34,666 nt of DNA from Gemmatimonadaceae bacterium (GTDB taxonomy: Bacteria > Gemmatimonadota > Gemmatimonadetes > Gemmatimonadales > Gemmatimonadaceae): the NCBI GenBank assembly GCA_013361335.1, contig JABFYH010000106.1:1-34666 (forward strand). Direction: 5' to 3'. The position numbers and the translations under genes were made by a program. A model generated the notes under the pieces. The model worked only from the letters and a program-made list of their open reading frames with translations. It was not told where the DNA came from and did not search any database. Shown here in pieces: positions 1-7,433 of the stretch. The stretch's first letter is position 1; each line of letters begins with the position of its first letter.

Positions 1-307
1 GTCGAGGCGGTGAACCCGCTCCTCAGCTTTCACAGCGCCGTGTCGCGCCAGGACGCCGACAACTGGCCGGCGGCGGGGTGGATGCCCGAGCAGCGCATGA
101 CGCGTGAGGAGGCGCTGCGCTCGATGACGATCTGGCCGGCATACGCTGCCTTCCAGGGAGACGGTGATGGGCTCGCTGTCGGCCGGCAAGCTGGCCGACT
201 TCGTCGTGCTCGATCGCGACATCATGACCGTGCCCGACCAGGACATCCTCGGAACCGCCGTGATCGCGACGTACATTGGTGGGAAGCCGGTGTACGAAAA
301 GCGTTAG
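1..307 (+). pseudogene. Amidohydrolase family protein, C-terminal end, frameshifted
   Basis: The 5' part, reading from base 1, ends in EALRSMTIWPAYAAFQ. After a shift of one base the next frame continues GSLSAGKLADFVVLDRDIM and stops at 305-307. Together these match the C-terminal end of metal-dependent amidohydrolases of the YtcJ type, where a TIWPAYAAF-like stretch runs directly into a G-S-(x)-GK-ADFVVL strand. The break lies at the GGG run at 156-158: removing one G restores a continuous frame. The start lies outside the window. Either the gene is disrupted near its end or the extra G is a sequencing or assembly error; the good conservation on both sides favours a recent change or an error. 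The substrate cannot be told from this fragment. Confidence 0.75.
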
Positions 308-335
308 CCGCCTCTCCCCCGTGCGGCCTTCATCC

Positions 336-782
336 ATGGTTCAGCAGAACTCCACCGAGCTCGACCCTCTCGTCGCGAGACGCTATCCGTGGCTCACCCC
401 CACGGCGCAGGCGCGCGTTCGCGCCGTGCTGCTCGGCGTCGCCCTGTTCGTCGGGCTCGTCGTGTGGGTCTGGCACTCGCTCGGTGCGACGTCGCCGTTG
501 CAGGGCACGTTCATCCGCAAGCTGCGCGTGGTCGGCATCATGACCTGGCTCTACGCGCTCGTGCAGATCGTCGACATGCGCTTCTGGCACAGCGGGATCG
601 CACGCCGGCGGCGCATCTCGCTCGGCATCCCCGAGAGCGTCATCGCCTGGCTGTTCGGACAGATGCTCGCCTGGTTCGGCATCATCTACTACGGCTTCAC
701 CGAGGACGCCCGCTGGTACGCCGGCGGCCTGCTCGTCCTGCTCCTCACCTTCGCCGCCTTCCCCATCCGGCGCGACGACTGA
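336..782 (+). CDS. Small integral membrane protein of unknown function
   Basis: The protein is 148 aa from the ATG at 336. That start sits 28 nt after the preceding stop and avoids an Arg/Ser-rich N-terminal extension. Four hydrophobic stretches are visible: around residues 30-50 (AVLLGVALFVGLVVWVW), 67-83, 101-122 (AWLFGQMLAWFGIIYYGF) and 128-146. A basic loop (ARRRRIS) lies between the second and third. I do not recognise the family. The stop is only 5 nt before the next gene, so the two are probably co-transcribed; the partner is a cobalamin-binding-type protein, but nothing in this sequence shows a transporter fold. Function unknown. Confidence 0.7.
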   Translation: MVQQNSTELDPLVARRYPWLTPTAQARVRAVLLGVALFVGLVVWVWHSLGATSPLQGTFIRKLRVVGIMTWLYALVQIVDMRFWHSGIARRRRISLGIPESVIAWLFGQMLAWFGIIYYGFTEDARWYAGGLLVLLLTFAAFPIRRDD

Positions 783-787
783 CCACG

Positions 788-1705
788 ATGCGCGTCGTCT
801 CGCTGCTCCCCGCGGCGACGGAGATCGTGGCGGCGCTCGGCGCACTGCCGACGCTCGTCGGCATCTCGCACGAGTGCGACTTCCCGCCGGAGGTGGCGCA
901 GCTGCCGCGCCTCACGGCGAGTCTCGTGAATCGCGACGACACCTCGGCCGGCATCGACGCCGCGGTGCGTGCGCTCGCGGCGACCGGCGCGCCGGTGTTC
1001 GCGCTCGATGCCGATCAGCTCCGCCGACTCGCGCCGACGCTGGTCATCACCCAGGCGCTCTGCGAGGTGTGCGCCCTCAGCGCCGGCGCCATGTGCGCGC
1101 TCACCGACGTGGTGACGCCATCCCCGCGTGTGCTGCATCTCTCTGGCACGACGCTGGATGGCGTCCAGGAAGACATCATCGCGGTCGGCGCCGCCCTCGA
1201 ACGCGACGCGGCGGCAGCCGAGCTGCTCGCCGCCATCTCGGCTCGACTCCGCGCCGTGCACGAGACGCTCAAGGCGGCGCGCGCGCCACGCCCTCGCGTT
1301 GCGGTGATCGAGTGGCTCGACCCGCTCTTCTTCGCGGGACACTGGACGCCGGACCTCGTGCGCCGCGCCGGGGGAATCGACGTCCTCGCGTCTCCCGGCG
1401 CCCACTCGACGACGATCACCGCGGACCAGGTGCGCGACGCCCAGCCGGAGCTGCTGCTGTTCGCCCCGTGCGGCTTCGACGCCGAGCGTGCCGAGCGTGA
1501 AGCGCGCGCGCTGCTCGGCACCGACGCGTGGCGGTGGGCGCGTGGACTCCGCTGCTGGGCGCTGGATGGCAATGCTCTTACCAGCCGGCCCGGCCCACGC
1601 CTGGCCGACGCGGTCGAGGTGATGGCGGCGATCGTCGCGCCGGCTCTGTTCGGCCCGCCGGACGTGACGTATGCGCGCCCCTTAGCTGAACCAGACCTTC
1701 ACTGA
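788..1705 (+). CDS. Cobalamin-binding / ABC substrate-binding-type protein (BtuF-like fold)
   Basis: This 305-aa protein starts MRVVSLLPAATEIVAALG and continues with GISHECDFPPEV, QALCEVCALS and later FFAGHWTPDLVRRAGG. It is the class III periplasmic-binding-protein fold (BtuF/FhuD type) in the subgroup usually annotated as cobalamin-binding protein. Members bind corrinoids or similar ligands between two lobes. No signal peptide is visible: the first beta strand starts at residue 2, so the mature fold is complete without export. The ATG at 788 follows a small membrane protein gene by 5 nt. The last 24 nt overlap the end of the convergent gene on the other strand. No ABC permease or ATPase lies nearby and there is no cobalamin riboswitch upstream. 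Ligand identity is an inference from family. Confidence 0.75.
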   Translation: MRVVSLLPAATEIVAALGALPTLVGISHECDFPPEVAQLPRLTASLVNRDDTSAGIDAAVRALAATGAPVFALDADQLRRLAPTLVITQALCEVCALSAGAMCALTDVVTPSPRVLHLSGTTLDGVQEDIIAVGAALERDAAAAELLAAISARLRAVHETLKAARAPRPRVAVIEWLDPLFFAGHWTPDLVRRAGGIDVLASPGAHSTTITADQVRDAQPELLLFAPCGFDAERAEREARALLGTDAWRWARGLRCWALDGNALTSRPGPRLADAVEVMAAIVAPALFGPPDVTYARPLAEPDLH

Positions 1706-2035
1706 CACGAGCAGCAGGAAGACGGCGAAGGCGCGCCGTGCGAGCGCAGGGTCCAGCCCCTGCGCAACCCGGGCGCCGAAGAAGGCCCCCGCCAGCAGTC
1801 CCAACGCGATGAGGGCCGAGGCGCGGACGTCGACGTGGCCGTTCTTGTAGTACTCCCAGGCCCCGAACGCGCCGACGGGGAGCAGGAGGGCACCGAGGGA
1901 GGTTCCGGTCGCCGTGGCCGGCGCCATCCGGCCGACGAGGAGCAGCGCCGGGACGATCAGGATCCCGCCCCCGATGCCGAACAGGCCCGACAGGAGGCCG
2001 GCCGCGAGGCCGATGAGCAGATAGATGAGTGACAT
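1682..2035 (-). CDS. Half-size TauE/SafE-family membrane protein
   Basis: The protein is 117 aa with about four membrane segments (residues ~4-34, 40-62, 71-91 and 97-115). The motif GLLSGLFGIGGGILIVPALL and the following ATGTSLGALLLP are typical of one half of TauE/SafE permeases, which move sulfite, sulfoacetate or other organic anions and are normally about 250 aa with two such halves. Single-half versions are common in bacteria and are thought to pair as dimers, so the short length need not mean truncation. The gene is convergent with the cobalamin-binding-type gene and its 3' end overlaps it by 24 nt. Substrate unknown. Confidence 0.8.
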   Translation of the reverse strand: MSLIYLLIGLAAGLLSGLFGIGGGILIVPALLLVGRMAPATATGTSLGALLLPVGAFGAWEYYKNGHVDVRASALIALGLLAGAFFGARVAQGLDPALARRAFAVFLLLVSVKVWFS

Positions 2036-2169
2036 GATCGTGGAGGCTGTCGTCTTTCCTCCAGCCGCGCAACCACCTGATCCGGGTACGACTGCCGCGC
2101 TTCCTCGACGCCGGGGAGCGGACTAGGATTCGCCACGGTACCTGCGCGACCCCTCCCACGACGGCCACG

Positions 2170-3240
2170 ATGCTCAGCTCGTCCTCGATCGGCTTTCTCA
2201 AGCGACTGCTCGACGCCCCCGCCCCCTCGGGCTTCGAGACTGCCGCCGCCCGTGCCTGGCGCGCGGAGGCCGAGACCTTCGCCGAGAAAGTGACCGTGGA
2301 CGTGGCCGGAAACAGCATGGCCGAGGTCAACGGGCGCGGCGCCGTGACGATCATGCTCGACGGTCACATCGACGAGATCGGCGTGATCGTCCAGTACATC
2401 GACGACGACGGCTACATCTACATCGCGCCAATCGGCGGGTGGGACCCGCAGGTGCTGGTGGGCCAGCGCATTCGCTTCCTCGGCGCCAAGGGCGACGTCC
2501 TCGGCGTGGTGGGCAAGAAGCCCATCCACCTGATGAAGACGGAGGACCGCGAGCACTCGAGCAAGTTCTCCGATCTGTGGGTGGACATCGGGGCGCGGAA
2601 GCGGAGCGAGGCCGAGGAGCGGCTTGACGTCGGCGACCCCGGGGTGATCGACTCGCGGAGCCTGGACTTCCCGAACGGGCGCCTGGTCTCGCGCTCGATC
2701 GACGACCGGATCGGCGCGTTCATCGTGCTGGAAGCGCTGCGGCGGTACGCCGAGCGGCCCGGTGCGGCGCGCGTCGTGGCGGCGGCAACGACGCAGGAGG
2801 AGATCGCGTGGCACGGCGGCGGCGCGCTGGTGTGCGCGCACTGCATCAACCCGCAGATCGCCCTCGTCGTCGACGTGACCTTCGCGACCGATCACCCGAA
2901 CGTCGAGAAGAAGGAGATCGGCGAGCACAAGATGGGCGGCGGGCCGATCATCAGTCGCGGTGCGCTGATCTCGCCGGTGGTGCACACGCTGCTGCGGGAA
3001 ACGGCGAAGACGCACAACATCGCGCACGCGGTGCACGCCGTCGGGCGCGACACCTCCACCAACGCCGACGCGATCCACATCGCGCGCGAAGGGGTGGCAA
3101 CGGGGCTGGTGTCCATCCCGAATCGCTACATGCACTCCCCGAACGAGATGGTCGACCTCGCGGACGTCGACAACGCCGCGACGCTGATCGCCGAGTTCTG
3201 CCGCGCGGTGACCGAGAAGACGGACCTGACGGCGCGCTAG
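2170..3240 (+). CDS. M42-family metallo-aminopeptidase
   Basis: The 356-aa protein is full length for the M42 glutamyl-aminopeptidase/PepA-like family of cytosolic, dinuclear metal, self-compartmentalising exopeptidases that trim peptides. Visible metal and catalytic residues are His66 and Asp68 (LDGHIDEIG), Asp178/Asp179 (RSIDDRIG), Glu210-Glu211 (TTQEEIAWHG), Asp235 (VVDVTFATD) and His322 (RYMHSPNEMV). The insertion following the first metal site (residues ~80-165) corresponds to the dimerisation domain. The start ATG at 2170 lies after a 134-nt gap; a TAGGAT hexamer at 2124-2129 could be its -10 element. Its stop is one base from the stop of the convergent HEAT-repeat gene, with no hairpin between. 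Confidence 0.9.
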   Translation: MLSSSSIGFLKRLLDAPAPSGFETAAARAWRAEAETFAEKVTVDVAGNSMAEVNGRGAVTIMLDGHIDEIGVIVQYIDDDGYIYIAPIGGWDPQVLVGQRIRFLGAKGDVLGVVGKKPIHLMKTEDREHSSKFSDLWVDIGARKRSEAEERLDVGDPGVIDSRSLDFPNGRLVSRSIDDRIGAFIVLEALRRYAERPGAARVVAAATTQEEIAWHGGGALVCAHCINPQIALVVDVTFATDHPNVEKKEIGEHKMGGGPIISRGALISPVVHTLLRETAKTHNIAHAVHAVGRDTSTNADAIHIAREGVATGLVSIPNRYMHSPNEMVDLADVDNAATLIAEFCRAVTEKTDLTAR

Positions 3241-3241
3241 G

Positions 3242-4813
3242 CTAGCCGCCCATCCGGCTTCGCCGTCCCAACGCGTAGACCGCGGTCGCGCGCACGTCCT
3301 CGTCCTTGTCGCCCTGCAGCGCGGTCAGCGCGGCGCGCGCCTGCTCGGTGTCCACCTCGGCCAGCGCCTGCACCGCGGCGACGCGCAGCGCCACCGGCTT
3401 CCGGCGAAAGAGTCCCCTGTCCGCCTCCGCCGTGGCGATCAGCCGCGCCACCGCGTCGGGTGTGCCCAGGCGTCCGAGCGCGAGCAGGAACGCCGCCGCG
3501 ACCTCGTCATCGCGCTCGTCGTCCAGGGCGCGAAGCAGCAGGTCGGGGACATTGCGCTCCTTGCGACCGACGAGGGCGGCGGCCGCCTGCATCCGGATCT
3601 GCGGCGCTCGATCGCGGAGCCCCTCCTGGATCGTCGGCATCGAGCGCGCGGTGCCGAGCCGCATCAGGGCGACGATCGCGGCGTGACGCACACGCTCGTC
3701 GTCGTGATGCAGCAGCCCGGTGAGGGGCTTCTCGGCATCGCGGGCCTGCATCTCGCCCAGCAGCGCCGCCGCGTTGCGCGCGACGTACCAGCGCGCGTCG
3801 CCAAGCATGTGCAGCAGCGTCGGCACGCCCGCATGGAGCTGCACCAGGACGTCGAAGAAGAGGAGTCGGGCCTTGCGTCCCTCCTCGGCGGCCAGACGCT
3901 CGATCACCGCGTCCGCGCCCTCCTCGCCGGTGCGCGCGAGCACCACCTTGGCCCGCGCGTGCTCGTCGGGTGACCGCGTGAGGTCGGTGACGACCGCCTG
4001 AAGCAACGCCGGCTTGGTGAGGCGCTTCACGGCGAGCACGAAGGCGCGTTTGACGTCGGACTCCTGCGCGTCGTGCTCCCGGCGGACGATGCGATGGAAG
4101 ATCTCCGTCGCCATGGGCGCTCGACCGGCGCCCATGGCCTGCTCTGCGCGCGCGGCCAGCTCGCCGAGCAGCCCGATGAGCGCGTCGGGCGACCGTTCGG
4201 CGTCGAACCGCGCGAGCAGCTCCCCGTCGGTGGCGGATGACGACTCGGTGCTGAAGTGATCGAACATCCCACCCCCTCCGACGCGGCGCTTCGCGGCGGG
4301 GGGCGGGGGCGCTTGCGCCGGCTGCGATCGCACCGGCGTCGCTCGCTCGAGTGCGGCGGCGATGGGATCGTCGATCATCTCGCCGAAGTCGAACTCCGGC
4401 AGCGATGCGGCGCGGCTCGCGTCGACCAACGGCGCATCGACCTCGCCGGCCGGCGCGATGGCGAAGCGAACGGTGGCGCCAGGGACCAGCGTCAGGTCAG
4501 ACCCTGGTGCGGCGAGCAGACGCGCCGCACGAATGATGTCGCCCGCCGACGCGTTGCGGTCGACGTCGAGCGTACCGGCACCCAGCGCGCTCAGGCGAGC
4601 GACGATCTCGGCCACCCCGGAGAGGGCGGGAGGCAGCGCGGTGCCATTCGCCGTGAGCGTCCCCATGCGCGCACCGAGGCTGATGAAACCCTCGCGCGCG
4701 ACGGTGACCAGAGCGCGCAGCACCGCCTTCTGCTCGTCGACGTTCGCCGGCTCGTGTGTCAGCAGCCAGACCAGGCGGGCAAAGTGCCGGGCGAAGGTGA
4801 CCGAATAATCCAT
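3242..4813 (-). CDS. HEAT-repeat protein
   Basis: From the ATG at 4813 the protein is 523 aa. A longer version from a GTG at 4909 would add 32 low-complexity residues and is less likely. An N-terminal region (about residues 1-140) of unknown fold is followed by a disordered linker rich in Pro, Ala and Gly around 170-195 (QAPPPPAAKRR). The C-terminal 300 residues are built of HEAT-type helical repeats, for example VRHAAIVALMRLGTA, IRMQAAAALVGRKE and VRATAVYALGRRSR. HEAT solenoids are protein-protein scaffolds, and there is no catalytic motif. No signal peptide is seen, so it is probably cytosolic. It is transcribed divergently from the M28 peptidase, with a 176-nt shared upstream region. Confidence 0.8.
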   Translation of the reverse strand: MDYSVTFARHFARLVWLLTHEPANVDEQKAVLRALVTVAREGFISLGARMGTLTANGTALPPALSGVAEIVARLSALGAGTLDVDRNASAGDIIRAARLLAAPGSDLTLVPGATVRFAIAPAGEVDAPLVDASRAASLPEFDFGEMIDDPIAAALERATPVRSQPAQAPPPPAAKRRVGGGGMFDHFSTESSSATDGELLARFDAERSPDALIGLLGELAARAEQAMGAGRAPMATEIFHRIVRREHDAQESDVKRAFVLAVKRLTKPALLQAVVTDLTRSPDEHARAKVVLARTGEEGADAVIERLAAEEGRKARLLFFDVLVQLHAGVPTLLHMLGDARWYVARNAAALLGEMQARDAEKPLTGLLHHDDERVRHAAIVALMRLGTARSMPTIQEGLRDRAPQIRMQAAAALVGRKERNVPDLLLRALDDERDDEVAAAFLLALGRLGTPDAVARLIATAEADRGLFRRKPVALRVAAVQALAEVDTEQARAALTALQGDKDEDVRATAVYALGRRSRMGG

Positions 4814-4989
4814 GGGAGGTGTCGCGAGGCCGGTCGCACGGGCGGGGCGGTCGGCAAAGCTACCGAATCGGGCAAGGGCTCCGCCACTCGGCCCGGAGCG
4901 ACCGGGCACTCACTCCGGCCGGTGAGCGTTCATTACCATTCCACGACCGGTCTCCTGCCCTCCCGTCGATGCTCCTGGGATCTCCCGTC

Positions 4990-6273
4990 ATGCGTCCTCC
5001 GCTGCGCCTCGCGACAGTGCTTCTCGTGCTCACCGGGGCGTGCCGTACCGCGGAGCCCTCCCCTGCGCCGAGTGCCGTGCCCGATGCCGGCCGGATCCTC
5101 CGCGACATCGCGTGGCTCGCCGACGACCGGCTCGAGGGCCGCGGGACCGGCACCGCCGGCAACGACAGCGCGGCGGCGTGGCTCGCGCGGCGGCATGCGG
5201 CGCTAGGCGTGCGCCCGCTCGGCGACCGAGCCGGCTACGTGCAGGTGTTCACGGCGCGGAGCGCGCAGATGGCGCACGCGGGGCAGGCGGAGGGCGTGAC
5301 TACCCGGAACGTGCTGGGGCTCATCCCCGGTCGCGATCCCGCGCTGCGGGGCGAGTACGTCGTGATCGGCGCGCACTTCGACCACCTCGGCCGCTCGGCC
5401 GCGAACGCGATGGACCCCGAAGCGCGGGACGCGGTGCGCAATGGCGCCGACGACAACGCCTCCGGCACGGCGGCGGTGCTCGAGCTCGCGCGGCTCCTCG
5501 TCGCGCGTCCCGCTCGACGCTCCGTCGTCGTCGCGCATTTCAGCGGCGAGGAGCTCGGGCTGCTCGGCTCCCAGTGGTTCGTCGATCATCCGCCGGTGTC
5601 GCTCGACAGCGCGGTGGCGATGGTGAACTTCGACATGGTTGGCCGGCTGCGGAACGACAAGCTCATCGTGTACGGCGTGGCGACGGCGCGCGAGCTGCCG
5701 GCGATCCTCGACAGCGCCAACGTCGCGCCGCGCCTCGCGATCAGCGCGGTGGGCGACGGGTTCGGACCGTCCGATCAGAGCTCGTTCTACGCGCGGGGCG
5801 TGCCGGTGCTGCACTTCTTCACCGGCCTGCACGACGACTATCACCGGGCGTCCGACGACGTGGCGAAGATCAACGCGGCAGGTGAAGCGCGCGTCGTCGC
5901 GCTGGCCGAGCGTGTCGTGCGCGCGATCGCCGATCGGCCGGCGCCGGTGACGCGGGTGCGGATGGCGGCGCGCGCTCCCGCCGCCGGTGGGCGCGAGGGC
6001 TCGAGCGTGTATCTCGGCACGGTGCCCGACATGAGCGCCGGCGACGCGCCCGGACTGCGACTGACCGGTGTCCGGTCGGGCAGCCCCGCGGACGCTGGGG
6101 GTCTCCGCGCCGGCGACGTGATCATCGCGCTGGGTGGGCGGCCGGTGAAGCATCTCTACTCGTACAGCGACGCGCTGTACGCGCACCAGCCCGGCGATCG
6201 TGTCGACATCCTGTTCGTTCGCGCGGGGGAGCGTCGTGCGATCACGGTGACGCTGGGCCGGCGCGGACCGTGA
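4990..6273 (+). CDS. M28-family metallopeptidase with C-terminal PDZ domain, exported lipoprotein
   Basis: From ATG 4990 the protein is 427 aa. The N-terminus (RLATVLLVLTGAC) is a lipoprotein-like signal with the likely acylated Cys at 18, although the lipobox is not perfect. The M28 zinc-peptidase domain covers about residues 35-315, with His129 and Asp131 (IGAHFDHLG), Asp155 (GADDNASG), catalytic Glu187 and ligand Glu188 (SGEELGLLG), Asp215 (NFDMVGR) and His285 (DDYHRASDD). A PDZ domain follows at about 340-425 (SPADAGGLRAGDVIIALGG). The enzyme probably removes N-terminal residues from peptides in the periplasm, with the PDZ domain recognising substrates. An in-frame ATG at 4969 is an alternative start. 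The gene for the deacetylase-fold protein follows 28 nt downstream. Confidence 0.88.
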   Translation: MRPPLRLATVLLVLTGACRTAEPSPAPSAVPDAGRILRDIAWLADDRLEGRGTGTAGNDSAAAWLARRHAALGVRPLGDRAGYVQVFTARSAQMAHAGQAEGVTTRNVLGLIPGRDPALRGEYVVIGAHFDHLGRSAANAMDPEARDAVRNGADDNASGTAAVLELARLLVARPARRSVVVAHFSGEELGLLGSQWFVDHPPVSLDSAVAMVNFDMVGRLRNDKLIVYGVATARELPAILDSANVAPRLAISAVGDGFGPSDQSSFYARGVPVLHFFTGLHDDYHRASDDVAKINAAGEARVVALAERVVRAIADRPAPVTRVRMAARAPAAGGREGSSVYLGTVPDMSAGDAPGLRLTGVRSGSPADAGGLRAGDVIIALGGRPVKHLYSYSDALYAHQPGDRVDILFVRAGERRAITVTLGRRGP

Positions 6274-6301
6274 GGCGAGCGACGGCGGCGCGCACAGGCT
6301 G

Positions 6302-7204
6302 ATGCCACTCACCGTGTGGTCATCGGCGCGATACACCTTTCCGCTGCCGGAGGGCCACCGCTTTCCCGTGGAGAAGTACGCCATGCTGCGTGAGCGCGTC
6401 GTGGCGGAGGGGATCGTCGCGGCCGAGCGCGTGCTGGATCCGGCGGCCGCGACCGACGACATGCTTCGCCTCGTGCACACGGCGGACTACGTCGGGCGGT
6501 TCGTGCGTGGAGCAATGTCGGAGGCGGAGCTCCGGCGGCTCGGCTTCCCGTGGTCGGCGGCGCTCGTCGAGCGGTCGCGTCGCGCCGTCGGCGGCACGGT
6601 CGCGGCGGCGCGGCATGCGCTCGCCCATGGCGCGGCGATGAACCTCGCCGGCGGCACACACCACGCGTTTCCCGATCATGGCGAGGGGTTCTGCGTCTTC
6701 AACGACGTCGCGATCGCCATCCGGCTGCTGCGTGCAGAGGGGCTCGTTCGTCGCGTGGCGGTGATCGACCTCGACGTGCACCAGGGGAACGGCACGCACG
6801 CGATCTTCGCCGGCGACCCGGCGGTGTACACCTTCAGCATGCATGGCCGGCGGAACTATCCGTTCGAGAAGGTGGCCGGCACGATGGACATCGATCTCGA
6901 GGATGGGACGGAGGATGCGGAATATCTGGCGCGGCTCGGTGCAGCGTTGCCGCGCGTGCTGCATGCGGCGCAGCCGGATCTCGTCGTGTATCTCGCCGGC
7001 GCCGATCCGCACGAGCGCGATCGACTCGGCCGGATGAAGCTGACGTTCGCCGGCCTGGAGCGGCGGGACGGGATGGTGCTCGCGTCGTGTCGCGAGGTCG
7101 GGCTTCCCGTGGCGGTGGTGATCGCCGGAGGGTACGGTGCGCGGATCGAGGACACGGTGGCGGCGCATGTCGCGACGGCGCGCATCGCGGCGGCAAGCGG
7201 CTGA
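6302..7204 (+). CDS. Histone-deacetylase-superfamily Zn amidohydrolase
   Basis: This 300-aa protein has the arginase/deacetylase fold used by HDACs, acetoin-utilisation AcuC and acetylpolyamine amidohydrolases. Catalytic His120-His121 (AGGTHHAF), zinc ligands Asp158 and His160 (VIDLDVHQGNGT) and Asp235 (LAGADP), and the transition-state Tyr278 (IAGGYGA) are all present, so it should be active. The length and motifs resemble the small bacterial class (HDAC11/class IV-like). The likely reaction is removal of an acetyl or longer acyl group from lysine or a small amine; the natural substrate is unknown. It lies 28 nt after the M28 peptidase and probably shares its transcript. No signal peptide is visible, so it is cytosolic. 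Confidence 0.87.
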   Translation: MPLTVWSSARYTFPLPEGHRFPVEKYAMLRERVVAEGIVAAERVLDPAAATDDMLRLVHTADYVGRFVRGAMSEAELRRLGFPWSAALVERSRRAVGGTVAAARHALAHGAAMNLAGGTHHAFPDHGEGFCVFNDVAIAIRLLRAEGLVRRVAVIDLDVHQGNGTHAIFAGDPAVYTFSMHGRRNYPFEKVAGTMDIDLEDGTEDAEYLARLGAALPRVLHAAQPDLVVYLAGADPHERDRLGRMKLTFAGLERRDGMVLASCREVGLPVAVVIAGGYGARIEDTVAAHVATARIAAASG

Positions 7205-7433
7205 GGGGTGGGTTACTGACGGCCGAGCTCGCGTGAGCGATGGGGATCGATCGACGTAAACGCTTGACGCACAAACGCTTGGCCCCGCTCCGCATCAGCG
7301 AGGTCTGCTGGGCCCCTTGACGGGTGCTGCGTCGCCTCTTACGCGGCGATCCGGGTTGGCGTACTCTCCCCGACCCCACCGCCGGCAGCTCAGCGCCGAC
7401 GGGAGATCCCTCCCCAGGACAGGAGCAGCTGTC

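Noticed and set aside
700-787. Cobalamin riboswitch upstream of the cobalamin-binding-type gene
   Set aside because: The region is coding sequence of the preceding gene and only 5 nt separate the two; no riboswitch core is visible.
7258-7281. Direct repeat aaacgcttg before the large lipoprotein gene
   Set aside because: Two 9-nt copies 15 nt apart could be an operator, but they lie over 150 nt from the start and have no symmetry; too weak to call.
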